From the NCBI RefSeq assembly GCF_031834595.1, contig NZ_CP115541.1, forward strand, positions 3,404,501 to 3,468,500: DNA of 64,000 nucleotides. Reading direction: 5' to 3'. Below are positions 34,385 through 44,166 of this stretch, one piece after another; positions within the stretch are counted from its first letter, which is position 1; each line of letters begins with the position of its first letter. The notes under the pieces were generated by a model. That model saw only the letters and a program-made list of their open reading frames with translations, searched no databases and was not told the DNA's origin. A program made the position numbers and the translations under genes. The DNA is from Stenotrophomonas oahuensis (GTDB lineage Bacteria; Pseudomonadota; Gammaproteobacteria; Xanthomonadales; Xanthomonadaceae).

Positions 34385-34978
34385 TCAGCGCAATGCGGTG
34401 CGGCGCTTTTCGTCGATCCACTTCGAGGCCTGCGCCGGCTGATAGGCGCGCATCCAGTCCAGCATGGCGTCGATGTCCGAGCCGTACCACAGGTCGGCGC
34501 GCTGGTCCGGGTGCAGGAAGCGCTCTTCCACCATGCGATCGATCATGCCGATCAGCGGTGCGTAGAAACCGTCCACGTCGAGGAAGGCGCACGGCTTGTT
34601 GCCAATGCCGAGCTGACGCCAGGTGAGCATCTCGAAGATTTCTTCCATGGTGCCGAAACCACCCGGCAGCGCCACGAAGGCATCGGCCAGGTCGAACATG
34701 CGCGACTTGCGTTCATGCATGGAGCCGACGATTTCCAGCTCGGTCAGGCCGCGGTGGGCCACTTCCCAGTCGGCCAGCTGCTGAGGGATCACACCGGTCA
34801 CTTCACCACCACCGGCCAGCACCGCATTGGCCACCGTGCCCATCAGCCCGACGTTGCCGCCGCCATAGACCAGGCGCAGGCCGTCGCGGGCGATGCGGTC
34901 GCCCAGCGCGATCGCGCGTTCGGTATAGATGGGCTTGCTCCCGGCGTTGGAGCCACAGTAAACGCAAATCGACTTCAT
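34385..34978 (-). CDS. LOG-family protein (TIGR00730; cytokinin riboside 5'-monophosphate phosphoribohydrolase-like)
   Basis: The 197-residue Rossmann-fold protein starts MKSICVYCGSNAGSKPIYTERA. The nucleotide-binding GGGNVGLMG and the catalytic PGGFGTMEEIFE motifs are intact, as is an HERKSRMFDLADAFVALPG segment. Family members remove ribose 5-phosphate from nucleotide monophosphates; older databases label them lysine decarboxylase, which is wrong in mechanism. Its stop codon (34385-34387) directly abuts the stop of the GGDEF-EAL gene. Confidence 0.92.
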   Translation of the reverse strand: MKSICVYCGSNAGSKPIYTERAIALGDRIARDGLRLVYGGGNVGLMGTVANAVLAGGGEVTGVIPQQLADWEVAHRGLTELEIVGSMHERKSRMFDLADAFVALPGGFGTMEEIFEMLTWRQLGIGNKPCAFLDVDGFYAPLIGMIDRMVEERFLHPDQRADLWYGSDIDAMLDWMRAYQPAQASKWIDEKRRTALR

Positions 34979-35014
34979 TGGATCTTCCTGTGTTCAAAAA
35001 TGCTGCAGCGGAAA

Positions 35015-35042
35015 CGAAAAAGCCCCGCCGTGAACGGCGGGG
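35015..35042 (-). terminator. Rho-independent terminator after the aminotransferase
   Basis: On the minus strand CCCCGCCG-TTCA-CGGCGGGG is followed by CTTTTTCGTTT. It separates the aminotransferase from the LOG-family gene. Confidence 0.85.
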
Positions 35043-35078
35043 TGATTTCGGTGATGCAGGCGCACATTATCGCACGAT

Positions 35079-35101
35079 GTAGAGCCGGGCTTGCCCGGCT
35101 G
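35079..35101 (+). repeat. SMAG-type repeat, single copy
   Basis: GTAGAGCCGGGC-TTG-CCCGGCTGG, next to the terminator after the aminotransferase gene. Confidence 0.8.
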
Positions 35102-35113
35102 GCGGTCACCCGT

Positions 35114-36610
35114 TCACGCCGCCTGCGATGCTTCCCGGCGAGGGCCTTCCCTCAACGCGCGCCCGATCAGCTGAACCAGCAGATCGAGCTCCTCGCTGTC
35201 CATGCCGAAGTGCGGCGTGAAGCGCAATGAATTCTCGCCCCCGTGGATGACGTTGACCCCATGATTGCGCAGCCATTCCTCGGTGGAACCGGCTCCGTAG
35301 CACTTGAACTGCGGGGCCAGTTCACACGAGAACAGCAGTCCGGTGCCCTGCACCTTGGTGATCAGCCCGCCCAGCTCGGCCTTCAGCTGTTCCAGCTTGC
35401 GCACCGCTTCAGCCCCGCGCTCGCGGATGTTCTGACGAACCTCCGGGGTCAGCAGGCCGAGCGTGGCGCAGGCGACGTCCAGTGCACGCGGATTGGAGGT
35501 CATGGTGTTGCCATAGATGCCCTTGCGGTACAACTGCGCGGCGTGGTCGGTGACTGCCAGCACCGACAGCGGGAACTGCGCGGCATTCAGGGCCTTGGAG
35601 TAGGTTTCCATGTCGGGCGCGTCGACGCCTTCAAAGCCGGGGTAATCGACGATGGAAAGCACGCCGTGCGCACGCAGGCCGGCCTGGATCGAGTCGATCA
35701 GGAGCAGGCTGCCGTGCTGGCGGGTCAGCTGGCGCGCCAGCGCGTAGAAGGCCGGCGGCACCGAACGGCCTGGGTCGCCTTCGCCCATCACCGGTTCCAG
35801 GAACACCGCCTCGATGAACCAGCGCTGCTCGGCGGCGTCGGCAAACACCTGCTTCAGCGCGGCCTCGTCGTACGGTGCAACGGTGATCACGCTGTCCTCG
35901 CCACGGTAGCTGGCCAGGTGCTGCATGTAATTGCGGCGGCTGGAATCGGAGTACAGGGCAGGGCGGTCGGTGCGGCCATGGAAGCTGCCCTTGACCACCA
36001 CGCGCTTGATCTTCGCCCCGGCATGGCGGGCACCCGGGTCGGTCTGCAGTTTGGCGTTGACGTCGGCGATGCGGGCGGCCAGGCCGACCGCTTCAGAACC
36101 GGAATTCAGGCACATGAACCGGGTATAGGGGCAGCCACCGCGGCTGTGCCCGATCTCCTGACGCAGTGCCTGGATGAAGCGGCGCTGGGACAGGTGCGGG
36201 GTCATGATGTTGGCCATCACCTGCGGTGCAGCCAGTGCCTCCAGCACCGCCGGCGGGGTGTGCCCGAAGCCGAGCATGCCGTAGCCGCCGGCGTCGTACA
36301 GCACCGCACCCTTCAGCGTGACCACCCACGCGCCGCGGGCGGCGAGGGCCACATACGGGGTGACCGCGTCGTCGGCATAGAAATTGACGAAACCGTCCTG
36401 CAGGGCGTCGATCTGGTCGCGCTCATCCAGCGCCAGCACGTCCTCCAGGCTGGCGCGGACGCGCTCGAATTCGGCCGCGGCGGCGTCCACGGCGGCCAGC
36501 AACTGCGGGTGGCCGGTGGCCAGGCGCTCCAGGGTGGCGTCATCCAAGCCGGCGGTGAGACGGGTGCCGGGCTGGGCGCGAAGCGGGGCGAGGCGTTCGA
36601 TGAAGCTCAT
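35114..36610 (-). CDS. Class III PLP-dependent aminotransferase
   Basis: The 498-residue protein starts at ATG 36610 with AGGAGAT upstream. The fold is that of class III aminotransferases: VVTLKGAVLYDAGGYGMLGFGHTPPAVLEAL, CLNSGSEAVGLAARIAD with the PLP phosphate-binding Ser-Gly-Ser, the GSFHGRTDRPALYSD segment, LLIDSIQAGLRAHG where the usual Asp-x-x-Gln that binds the pyridine nitrogen is present as DSIQ, and a PLP lysine in YSKALNAAQFPLS. The C-terminal RFTPHFGMDSEELD is normal. The substrate is not clear; it is close to the lysine/ornithine-type group but with an N-terminal helical extension of about 90 residues. Confidence 0.85.
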   Translation of the reverse strand: MSFIERLAPLRAQPGTRLTAGLDDATLERLATGHPQLLAAVDAAAAEFERVRASLEDVLALDERDQIDALQDGFVNFYADDAVTPYVALAARGAWVVTLKGAVLYDAGGYGMLGFGHTPPAVLEALAAPQVMANIMTPHLSQRRFIQALRQEIGHSRGGCPYTRFMCLNSGSEAVGLAARIADVNAKLQTDPGARHAGAKIKRVVVKGSFHGRTDRPALYSDSSRRNYMQHLASYRGEDSVITVAPYDEAALKQVFADAAEQRWFIEAVFLEPVMGEGDPGRSVPPAFYALARQLTRQHGSLLLIDSIQAGLRAHGVLSIVDYPGFEGVDAPDMETYSKALNAAQFPLSVLAVTDHAAQLYRKGIYGNTMTSNPRALDVACATLGLLTPEVRQNIRERGAEAVRKLEQLKAELGGLITKVQGTGLLFSCELAPQFKCYGAGSTEEWLRNHGVNVIHGGENSLRFTPHFGMDSEELDLLVQLIGRALREGPRREASQAA

Positions 36611-36807
36611 TGCAGATCTCCTGAAACGAATGGCGGCACGGCGCAAATGCAAAACGCGCGACCAGGCGCGCGCTTCGGCTCGTGCATCGGACTTCCGGCT
36701 CGATGCTAGCACGCGCTTTTTCGCGCGATAACCCCGGGGAAAACTGTTGCATAGCAGCATTTTGCGCGACGTTGGCGGCTACATGCATTGCCACCGGGAG
36801 CCAGTCG

Positions 36808-36813
36808 TACAAT
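36808..36813 (+). promoter_or_regulatory. -10 hexamer candidate for queA
   Basis: TACAAT overlaps the in-frame ATG at 36812, which argues against that ATG as the queA start and favours the TTG at 36848. The -35 region is not clear. Confidence 0.35.
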
Positions 36814-36847
36814 GCGCGACATTCTCGACCTGTTGCTGCACGCCGCC

Positions 36848-37879
36848 TTGAAGAAGTCCGATTTCCACTACGACCTGCCGCCTGAACTGATTGCCCAGGC
36901 CCCGCTCGCCGAGCGCTCGGCCAGCCGCCTGATGGTGGTGCCGCCGGCCCCGTCCGCGTTCGAGCACCGCCAGGTCCGTGACCTGCCGGGCCTGCTGCAG
37001 CCGGGCGATCTGCTGGTGTTCAACGACACCCGGGTGATTCCGGCGCGCCTGTTCGGGCAGAAGGCCAGCGGTGGTCGCGTGGAGATCCTGATCGAGCGTC
37101 TGCTTGGCGCGCAGCAGGCGCGTGCCCAGGTCGGGGCCAGCAAGTCACCCAAGGCGGGCAGCCGGATCGCCCTCGACGCGGGGGGCGAGGCCGAGGTTTT
37201 GGGCCGTGACGGCGAGTTCTACGTGCTGCAGTTCCATGTGCCGGAAAGCCTGGAGCAGTGGCTGCTGCATGCCGGCCGGCTGCCGCTGCCGCCGTACATC
37301 CAGCGCGAACCAGGCGTGGATGATCGCGAGCGCTACCAGACGGTGTTCGCGCGCGAAGTAGGGGCGGTGGCCGCTCCGACCGCCGGCCTGCATTTCGACG
37401 AGGACCTGCTGGCGGCGCTGAAGGCGCGTGGCGTGAGCAGCGGCCACGTCACCCTGCACGTGGGTGCGGGCACGTTCCAGCCGGTGCGGGTGGATGACCT
37501 GAAGGACCACGTGATGCACCGGGAGTGGCTGAACGTGGGGGCGGAACTGGTCCAGCAGGTGCGCCAGACCCGCGCCGCCGGTGGCCGCGTGATCGGCGTC
37601 GGCACCACGGTGGTGCGCGCACTGGAAAGCGCCATGCGCGATGGCGAACTGCTGCCGTATGCCGGTGAGACCCAGATCTTCATCACCCCCGGGTACCGCA
37701 TCCGCAGCGTGGACGCGATGATCACCAACTTCCACCTGCCGGAAAGCACGCTGCTGATGATGATCTCCGCGTTTGCGGGGCAGGAGCGGGTGTTCGAGGC
37801 CTATGCGGCCGCGATTGCGGAGAAATACCGTTTCTTCAGCTATGGCGACGCCATGCTGCTGTTCCCGCGGGGGATTTGA
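36848..37879 (+). CDS. queA: S-adenosylmethionine:tRNA ribosyltransferase-isomerase QueA
   Basis: The enzyme makes epoxyqueuosine in tRNA. The TTG start at 36848 gives MKKSDFHYDLPPELIAQAPL, which is the conserved family N-terminus; the upstream ATG at 36812 lies inside a likely -10 hexamer. The 343-residue product has the motifs LLVFNDTRVIPARLFG, EILIERLL, PLPPYIQRE, RYQTVFAREVGAVAAPTAGLHFDEDLL, VTLHVGAGTFQPVR and FHLPESTLLMMISAFAG. It precedes tgt by 37 bases in the usual queA-tgt-yajC-secD-secF order. Confidence 0.93.
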   Translation: MKKSDFHYDLPPELIAQAPLAERSASRLMVVPPAPSAFEHRQVRDLPGLLQPGDLLVFNDTRVIPARLFGQKASGGRVEILIERLLGAQQARAQVGASKSPKAGSRIALDAGGEAEVLGRDGEFYVLQFHVPESLEQWLLHAGRLPLPPYIQREPGVDDRERYQTVFAREVGAVAAPTAGLHFDEDLLAALKARGVSSGHVTLHVGAGTFQPVRVDDLKDHVMHREWLNVGAELVQQVRQTRAAGGRVIGVGTTVVRALESAMRDGELLPYAGETQIFITPGYRIRSVDAMITNFHLPESTLLMMISAFAGQERVFEAYAAAIAEKYRFFSYGDAMLLFPRGI

Positions 37880-37916
37880 GCGATAATCGGCGATTATTTG
37901 CCGTCAATTCCCGCCG

Positions 37917-39059
37917 ATGTCCCGACTCCAGTTCCAGCTCCAGACCACCGACGGCCGTGCCCGTCGCGGCCGCCTGACCTTCCCGCGCGGAACGGTGGAA
38001 ACCCCGGCGTTCATGCCGGTGGGCACCTATGGCTCGGTCAAGGGCGTGCTGCCGGAGCAGATCCGGGCGCTGGGCGCGGAGATCATCCTCGGCAACACCT
38101 TCCACCTGTACCTGCGCCCGGGCCTGGACGTGATCGCCGACCACGGCGGCCTGCATGGCTTCGCGCGCTGGAATGGCCCGATCCTGACCGACTCCGGTGG
38201 CTTCCAGGTGTTCTCGCTGGCCCATCGCCGCAAGATCACCGAACAAGGGGTCACCTTTGCCTCGCCGACCGACGGGGCCAAGGTGTTCCTGGGCCCGGAA
38301 GAAAGCATGAAGATCCAGAAGGTGCTCGACTCGGACATCGTGATGATCTTCGACGAGTGCACCCCGTACCCGGCCACCGAACAGGTAGCGCGCACCTCGA
38401 TGGAGCTCAGCCTGCGCTGGGCGCAGCGCAGCCGCAACGCCCATGATGAACTGGGCAACGACGCCGCCCTGTTCGGCATCGTGCAGGGTGGGGTACACCA
38501 CGACCTGCGCACCCGCTCGGCTGAGGGCCTGCAGCAGATCGGCTTCGACGGCTACGCCATCGGCGGCCTGGCGGTGGGTGAGCCGGAGCACGAGCGCAAC
38601 GCCATGCTCGATCATCTGAATCCGATCCTGCCGGCCGACCGCCCGCGCTACCTGATGGGGGTGGGGCGTCCGGAAGACCTGGTGGAAGGCGTGGCCCGCG
38701 GCGTGGACATGTTCGATTGCGTCATGCCGACCCGCAACGCCCGCAACGGCCACTATTTCACCTCGTTCGGCACGGTGCGCATCCGCAACGCCCGTTACGA
38801 GCGCGACATGGACACCATCGAGCCGGGCTGTGGCTGCCATGCCTGCAGCAGTGGCTACACCCGGTCCTACCTGCGTCATCTGGACCGCTGCAATGAGATG
38901 CTGGCCCCGATGCTCGGCACCCTGCACAACCTGTACTACTACGAAAAACTGATGGCCGACATGCGCGCGGCCATCGCGGCGGGAACCTTCACCGCCTTCC
39001 GCGAGTCCTTCTACGCGGCCCGGGGCATGGCCACGCCGCCGCTGGACCACCAGGACTGA
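37917..39059 (+). CDS. tgt: tRNA-guanine transglycosylase
   Basis: The 380-residue TIM-barrel enzyme exchanges guanine for preQ1 at tRNA position 34. The catalytic and substrate residues are in [19 protein letters not shown], the nucleophile region in [16 protein letters not shown], and the zinc site in [30 protein letters not shown] is also conserved. Length and motifs are complete. It follows queA closely and is expected to be co-transcribed with it. Confidence 0.98.
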   Translation: MSRLQFQLQTTDGRARRGRLTFPRGTVETPAFMPVGTYGSVKGVLPEQIRALGAEIILGNTFHLYLRPGLDVIADHGGLHGFARWNGPILTDSGGFQVFSLAHRRKITEQGVTFASPTDGAKVFLGPEESMKIQKVLDSDIVMIFDECTPYPATEQVARTSMELSLRWAQRSRNAHDELGNDAALFGIVQGGVHHDLRTRSAEGLQQIGFDGYAIGGLAVGEPEHERNAMLDHLNPILPADRPRYLMGVGRPEDLVEGVARGVDMFDCVMPTRNARNGHYFTSFGTVRIRNARYERDMDTIEPGCGCHACSSGYTRSYLRHLDRCNEMLAPMLGTLHNLYYYEKLMADMRAAIAAGTFTAFRESFYAARGMATPPLDHQD

Positions 39060-39196
39060 CCCCGGGTGCCTTGAAGACCGTGCCAATTGGCCCAAGGAAT
39101 AGCTACTGGGCCGTGGCATACTTCGCGGCTGACCCACCGTTTCGCGGCGACACCCTTCCCCCCGGGGCAGGGCGCCTCCCAACCCAAGGACACACA

Positions 39197-39541
39197 ATGA
39201 ACCTGCTCGCTTTCCTGATTCCCGCCGCCCACGCCCAAGCCGCCGGCGGCCAGCCGCAGGGCATGGGCCTGACCACGCTGCTGTTCCCGATCATCCTGAT
39301 CGCGATCATGTACTTCCTGATGATCCGTCCGCAGATGAAGCGCCAGAAGGAACACAAGGCGATGCTGGACAAGATCAAGGTCGGTGACGAAGTGCTCACC
39401 AACGGCGGCATTGCCGGCGTGGTCACCAAGATCGGCGACAACTTCGTCACCATCGAAGTGGCTGACAACGTGAACATCCGCGTCCAGAAGGGCGCTGTCG
39501 GCAACGTGCTGCCCGCCGGCACCCTGAAGTCGGCCGTCTGA
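39197..39541 (+). CDS. yajC: Sec translocon accessory subunit YajC
   Basis: The 114-residue inner-membrane protein has one helix (TTLLFPIILIAIMYFLMIRPQMKRQKEHKAML) and a cytoplasmic beta domain (KVGDEVLTNGGIAGVVTKIGDNFVTIEV). The FLMIRPQxKRxKEH segment is the family signature. A short alanine-rich N-terminus precedes the helix. It forms a complex with SecD and SecF, whose genes follow directly. Confidence 0.97.
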   Translation: MNLLAFLIPAAHAQAAGGQPQGMGLTTLLFPIILIAIMYFLMIRPQMKRQKEHKAMLDKIKVGDEVLTNGGIAGVVTKIGDNFVTIEVADNVNIRVQKGAVGNVLPAGTLKSAV

Positions 39542-39601
39542 TTTTCCTTTTTCCCAAGACCAACCGCGGTGCCGGGACTGGCACCGCGCAGGAACCTGGC
39601 A

Positions 39602-41467
39602 ATGCTTGAATTCCCACGCTGGAAGTACGTCGTCATCCTGATCGTACTGGCGCTCAGCACCCTGTACGCGCTGCCCAACATCTACCAGAAGGACGCCGCC
39701 GTCCAGATCACCGCCAACCGTGGCGGCCAGATCGACGACGCGCTGCGTGACCGCGTGGTGGCCGACCTGAAGAAGGCTGGCATCGCCACCATCGGTGCCG
39801 AGCAGGAAGGCGACAGCCTGATCGTCCGTCTGCCCGACCTGAAGACCCAGGCCGCTGCCAGCGACCTGCTGCGCGACAGCGTGGGCGAGAACTACACAGT
39901 GGCGCTGAACCTGGCCTCGACCGTGCCGGATTGGCTGGCCAAGCTGGGCGGCCGTCCGATGACGCTGGGCCTGGACCTGCAGGGCGGCGTGCACTTCGTG
40001 CTGCAGGTGGACCAGAAGGCCGCGCTGGACAAGCGCATGGACGCCTACGCGGAAGACGTGCGCACCACCCTGCGTGATGCCCGCATTCCCTACCAGTCGG
40101 TCGAGCGCCGCCAGGACAACAGCATCGTGGCGGTGATCAGCCCCTCGGCCGCAGCCGACGTGGTTGAAAAAGCCCGCCAGCTGCTGGCCAAGGGTCAGCC
40201 GACCCTGGGTTATGACGTCAGCGGCAACCGCATCACGGTCAGCGTTCCGGATACCGAACTGACCAGCATTGCCAACGGCGCAATCGAGCAGAACATCAAC
40301 ACGCTGCGCAATCGCGTCAACCAGCTCGGCGTGTCTGAACCGATCATCCAGCGCCAGGGTGCCGACCGCGTGGTCGTGCAGCTGCCCGGCGTGCAGGACA
40401 CCGCTGAAGCCAAGCGCATGATCGGTGCCACCGCCACCCTGGAATACCGTGCGGTGGTGGAAGAAAGCCCGGTGCGATCGCAGGAAATCATCGACAGCGG
40501 TCGCATCCCCGCCGAGGGCAAGGTCTACCAGCGCCGTGGCGGTGCCGGTCCGATCGTGCTGAACAAGCGCGTGATCGTCACCGGTGACCAGATGGTCGCC
40601 GCGCAGGCCACCCAGGACCAGCAGAACGGCGGCAGCGCCGTCAGCGTGACCCTGAACGCCATCGGCGGCCAGCGCATGTTCGACTTCACCAGCGCCAACG
40701 TCGGCAAGCCGATGGCAGTGGTGTACACCGAGCGCGTCCCGACCGTGACCGAAGTGGACGGTCAGGAAGTGCGTGGTTTCAAGGTCAACGAGGAAGTGAT
40801 CTCGGTGGCCCGCATCAACGGTGTGTTCGGCAAGCAGTTCCAGACCACCGGTCTGGAAAAGAAGGAATCCGAAGACCTGGCCAAGCTGCTCAAGTCCGGT
40901 TCGCTGGCGGCACCGATGGACTTCGTCGAAGAGCGCGTGGTCGGCCCCAGCCTGGGTGCCGAGAACGTGGAACGCGGCATCACCGCGGTGATCTACGCCT
41001 TCCTGTTCACCCTGGTGTTCTTCACCGTGTACTACCGCATGTTCGGTCTGATCACCTCGGCGGCGATGCTGTTCAACCTGCTGATCGTGGTGGCGGTGAT
41101 GTCGCTGTTCGGGGCCACCATGACCCTGCCGGGCTTCGCCGGTCTGGCGCTGTCGGTGGGCCTGTCGGTGGACGCCAACGTGCTGATCAACGAGCGCATC
41201 CGTGAGGAGCTGCGTGCGGGCGTACCGGGCAAGACCGCCATCGTCACCGGTTACGAACGCGCCAGCGGCACCATCCTGGACGCCAACCTGACCGGCCTGA
41301 TCGTGGGTGTGGCGCTGTTCGCCTTCGGCACCGGCCCGCTGAAGGGCTTCGCGCTGACCATGATCATCGGTATTTTCGCTTCGATGTTCACGGCGATCAC
41401 CGTATCGCGCGCCCTGGCGACGCTGATCTACGGCCGTCGCAAGAAGCTCCAGAACGTGGCCATCTGA
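39602..41467 (+). CDS. secD: Protein translocase subunit SecD
   Basis: The 621-residue membrane protein uses the proton gradient to drive export through SecYEG. It starts MLEFPRWKYVVILIVLALSTLYALPNIY, a first membrane helix. The SecD motif LGLDLQGGVHFVLQVD follows, then a large periplasmic P1 domain, and a C-terminal six-helix RND-like bundle with GLALSVGLSVDANVLINERIREELRAG and GTGPLKGFALTMIIGIFASMFTAI. The DANVLIxERIRE element carries the functional aspartate. secF starts 16 bases later. Confidence 0.98.
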   Translation: MLEFPRWKYVVILIVLALSTLYALPNIYQKDAAVQITANRGGQIDDALRDRVVADLKKAGIATIGAEQEGDSLIVRLPDLKTQAAASDLLRDSVGENYTVALNLASTVPDWLAKLGGRPMTLGLDLQGGVHFVLQVDQKAALDKRMDAYAEDVRTTLRDARIPYQSVERRQDNSIVAVISPSAAADVVEKARQLLAKGQPTLGYDVSGNRITVSVPDTELTSIANGAIEQNINTLRNRVNQLGVSEPIIQRQGADRVVVQLPGVQDTAEAKRMIGATATLEYRAVVEESPVRSQEIIDSGRIPAEGKVYQRRGGAGPIVLNKRVIVTGDQMVAAQATQDQQNGGSAVSVTLNAIGGQRMFDFTSANVGKPMAVVYTERVPTVTEVDGQEVRGFKVNEEVISVARINGVFGKQFQTTGLEKKESEDLAKLLKSGSLAAPMDFVEERVVGPSLGAENVERGITAVIYAFLFTLVFFTVYYRMFGLITSAAMLFNLLIVVAVMSLFGATMTLPGFAGLALSVGLSVDANVLINERIREELRAGVPGKTAIVTGYERASGTILDANLTGLIVGVALFAFGTGPLKGFALTMIIGIFASMFTAITVSRALATLIYGRRKKLQNVAI

Positions 41468-41483
41468 CGGGACGACACGCACA

Positions 41484-42461
41484 ATGAAACTGTTTCCGCT
41501 GCACATCCTCCCGAACGACACCAAGATCGACTTCATGCGCTGGCGCCATGTCGCCATGGCGGTCACGATCGCGGTGTTCCTGGCCTCTGTCGCCATCATC
41601 GGCGTCAAGGGCTTCACCTTCGCCCTGGACTTCACCGGCGGTACCCTGATCGAAGCCCGCTTCGACAAGCAGGTGGACGTCGAACAGGTCCGTTCGAAGC
41701 TGGAATCCAATGGCTTTGAAAATGCCCAGGTGCAGAGCTTCGGTGGCAACACCGACCTGCTGATCCGTCTGGCCCCGCACGGTGCCCATGACCCGGGTGC
41801 CGAAGGGGCGGCCCAGGACAAGGCCACCGGTGACGCCGTGCTCAAGGCCATCACCACGGCTGAGAATCCGGCCACCATCCTGCGCAACGAGTACGTGGGT
41901 CCGCAGATCGGCAAGGATCTGGCTCTGAACGGGCTGTACGCCACGGTGTTCATGCTGGTCGGCTTCCTGATCTACATCGGCTTCCGGTTTGAATGGAAGT
42001 TCGCGGTGACCGCCAGCCTCGTGGCCCTGTTCGACCTGCTGGTCACGCTGGCCTACATGTCGCTGATGGGACGCGAGTTCGACCTGAACCTGCTGGCCGG
42101 TCTGTTGTCGGTGATGGGCTTTGCGATCAACGACATCATCGTGGTGTTCGACCGCGTGCGAGAAAACTTCCGCAGCCTGCGCGTGGAACCGCTGGAAGTG
42201 CTGAACCGCTCGATCAACCAGACGCTGTCGCGTACGGTGATCACCGCGGTGATGTTCTTCCTGTCGGCGCTGGCGCTGTACCTGTACGGCGGTGCGTCGC
42301 TGGAAGGCCTGGCCGAAACCCACATGATCGGTGCGGTGATCGTGGTGGTGTCCTCGATCCTGGTGGCGGTGCCGATGCTGACGATTGGCTTCCTGCGTGT
42401 GAGCAAGCAGGATCTGCTTCCGAAGGCGAAGGATGTCGAAGCGCTGGCCCGTCGGCCGTAA
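41484..42461 (+). CDS. secF: Protein translocase subunit SecF
   Basis: The 325-residue partner of SecD has a first helix (RHVAMAVTIAVFLASVAIIGVKG), the FALDFTGGTLIEARFD motif, a short periplasmic domain and the remaining five helices with LLSVMGFAINDIIVVFDRVREN and AETHMIGAVIVVVSSILVAVPML. The NDIIVVFDRVRE element matches the family. A strong terminator follows, so it ends the queA-tgt-yajC-secDF unit. Confidence 0.98.
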   Translation: MKLFPLHILPNDTKIDFMRWRHVAMAVTIAVFLASVAIIGVKGFTFALDFTGGTLIEARFDKQVDVEQVRSKLESNGFENAQVQSFGGNTDLLIRLAPHGAHDPGAEGAAQDKATGDAVLKAITTAENPATILRNEYVGPQIGKDLALNGLYATVFMLVGFLIYIGFRFEWKFAVTASLVALFDLLVTLAYMSLMGREFDLNLLAGLLSVMGFAINDIIVVFDRVRENFRSLRVEPLEVLNRSINQTLSRTVITAVMFFLSALALYLYGGASLEGLAETHMIGAVIVVVSSILVAVPMLTIGFLRVSKQDLLPKAKDVEALARRP

Positions 42462-42505
42462 GTGGCTGCCGGGCATGGCCCGGCACTATCGATGTGATGA
42501 TGAAG

Positions 42506-42534
42506 CGCCGGGCATTGCCCGGCGTTTCTTTTTT
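42506..42534 (+). terminator. Rho-independent terminator after secF
   Basis: CGCCGGGC-ATT-GCCCGGCG followed by TTTCTTTTTT. A second short palindrome (GCCGGGC-ATG-GCCCGGC) lies at about 42466-42483. Confidence 0.9.
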
Positions 42535-42632
42535 CCGTACTGGGGCGTTGGTTGTGCGGGGGCGTCGGGGGCACTACGATTTCGGGGTTGCGCGGCTGCT
42601 CATGCGGCCGCTCCGTTTCCCTCGAGGTGTTC

Positions 42633-43892
42633 ATGGTCATCAAACCGCGCGTTCGCGGCTTCATCTGCGTTACCACCCATCCGGCCGGCTGCGATGCAGC
42701 GGTGAAGCAGCAGATCGACTACATCAAGGCGCAGCCGAAGCTGCCCAACGGCCCCAAGCGCGTGCTGGTGCTGGGTGCGTCCACCGGCTACGGCCTGGCG
42801 GCGCGCATTACAGCTGCCTTCGGCAGTGGCGCGGCGACGCTGGGCGTGTTCTTCGAGCGTCCGGGTACCGACAGCAAGCCGGGCACGGCGGGCTGGTACA
42901 ACTCGGCGGCGTTCCACAAGTACGCAGAACAGGCCGGTCTGTACGCGAAGAGCGTGAACGGCGATGCGTTCTCCGATGAGGTGAAGGCCAAGGTCATCGA
43001 GCTCATCAAGCAGGACCTGGGCCAGGTCGACCAGGTGGTGTACAGCCTGGCGGCGCCGCGCCGCAAGCACCCGCGCACCGGCGAGGTGATCAGCTCCACG
43101 CTGAAGCCGATTGGCGAGCCAATCACGCTGCGTGGCCTGGATACCGACAAGGAAGTGCTGACTGAAACCACGCTGCAGCCGGCGACCGCGGAAGAGATCG
43201 CGGGCACCGTGGCGGTGATGGGCGGCGAAGACTGGCAGATGTGGATCGACGCGCTGCTGGAAGCCGGCGTGCTGGCCGACGGTGCGACCACCACCGCCTT
43301 CACCTACGTGGGCGAGGAAATCACCCAGGCGATCTACTGGAACGGTTCGATCGGCGCAGCCAAGAAGGATCTGGACGAAAAGGTGCTGGGCCTGCGCGAG
43401 AAGCTGCAGAAGATCGGGGGCGACGCGCGCGTGTCGGTGCTGAAGGCGGTGGTGACCCAGGCCAGCTCGGCCATTCCGACCATGCCCCTGTACCTGTCGC
43501 TGCTGTTCAAGGTAATGAAGGAACGCGGCACGCACGAAGGCTGCATCGAGCAGCTGGATACGCTGTATGACATCGTCTACGGCGGCAAGGACACCGGCAC
43601 CGCCACCGAGCGCCTGCGCCACCAGTTGCTGGCCGACGGCCGCACGGTGGAACTGGTGGACGAAGCGGGCCGCCTGCGCGCGGACTACAAGGAAATGGCC
43701 CCGGACGTCCAGGCAGAAGTGCTCAAGCTGTGGCCGCAGGTGACCAACGAAAACCTGTACGAGATCAGCGACCTCGCCGGCTACAAGGCCGACTTCCTGC
43801 GTCTGTTCGGCTTCGGCGTCGAAGGCGTGGATTACGACGCGGACGTTGCAACCGATGTCGCGATCCCGAACCTGGTCGATCTGACGAGCTGA
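42633..43892 (+). CDS. fabV: Trans-2-enoyl-[acyl carrier protein] reductase FabV
   Basis: The 419-residue enzyme does the last step of each fatty-acid elongation round. The start is ATG 42633 with GAGGTG upstream, giving [20 protein letters not shown], the family N-terminus. NADH binding is in [17 protein letters not shown] and [18 protein letters not shown], and [17 protein letters not shown] is diagnostic. The FabV catalytic Y-x8-K is present as [10 protein letters not shown]. FabV enzymes are typically insensitive to triclosan compared with FabI. No fabI is in the window. Confidence 0.97.
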   Translation: MVIKPRVRGFICVTTHPAGCDAAVKQQIDYIKAQPKLPNGPKRVLVLGASTGYGLAARITAAFGSGAATLGVFFERPGTDSKPGTAGWYNSAAFHKYAEQAGLYAKSVNGDAFSDEVKAKVIELIKQDLGQVDQVVYSLAAPRRKHPRTGEVISSTLKPIGEPITLRGLDTDKEVLTETTLQPATAEEIAGTVAVMGGEDWQMWIDALLEAGVLADGATTTAFTYVGEEITQAIYWNGSIGAAKKDLDEKVLGLREKLQKIGGDARVSVLKAVVTQASSAIPTMPLYLSLLFKVMKERGTHEGCIEQLDTLYDIVYGGKDTGTATERLRHQLLADGRTVELVDEAGRLRADYKEMAPDVQAEVLKLWPQVTNENLYEISDLAGYKADFLRLFGFGVEGVDYDADVATDVAIPNLVDLTS

Positions 43893-43902
43893 TCGTTCTC
43901 CC

Positions 43903-43926
43903 GTAGAGCCGGGCTTGCCCGGCTGC
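43903..43926 (+). repeat. SMAG-type repeat, single copy
   Basis: GTAGAGCCGGGC-TTG-CCCGGCTGC directly after fabV. Confidence 0.8.
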
Positions 43927-43971
43927 TGTTGGCTCTTGGCGAACAGCCGGTTTTCACGGGTTTCCGTGTTT

Positions 43972-44075
43972 GGCCGGTCGGGGTGGGTTTGCGGGACACG
44001 CCGTAAACCCATCCATGGGGGCTCGTAGAAAACATCCATGTTTTCTACGGTCCCGCAAACCCACCCCGACCGGCC
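43972..44075. repeat. Nested palindromic element, 26-bp outer and 12-bp inner stems
   Basis: The outer arms are perfect: 43972-43997 begins GGCCGGTCGGGGTGGG and ends GCGGGAC, and 44050-44075 is its exact reverse complement. The loop holds a second perfect palindrome, CGTAGAAAACAT-CC-ATGTTTTCTACG (44024-44049), directly against the right arm. The unit could fold into a two-tier cruciform. It has no coding capacity and no IS-type features. Confidence 0.85.
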
Positions 44076-44143
44076 CCCGACAGAAGGTCGGTGGCCAACG
44101 GAAAATCGAGATCAACGGCGACGGCGTCCGGATGTGCTATCGC

Positions 44144-44166
44144 TGACACGCATGGCGTGTCACTAC
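44144..44166 (-). repeat. GTAG-type repeat (GACACGC family)
   Basis: TGACACGC-ATG-GCGTGTCACTAC is a minus-orientation GTAG element of the same stem family as those at 58274-58389. Confidence 0.75.

Noticed and set aside
39011..41953. 980-codon open frame antisense to yajC-secD-secF
   Set aside because: Shadow of highly biased codons; SecD and SecF motifs on the plus strand are decisive.
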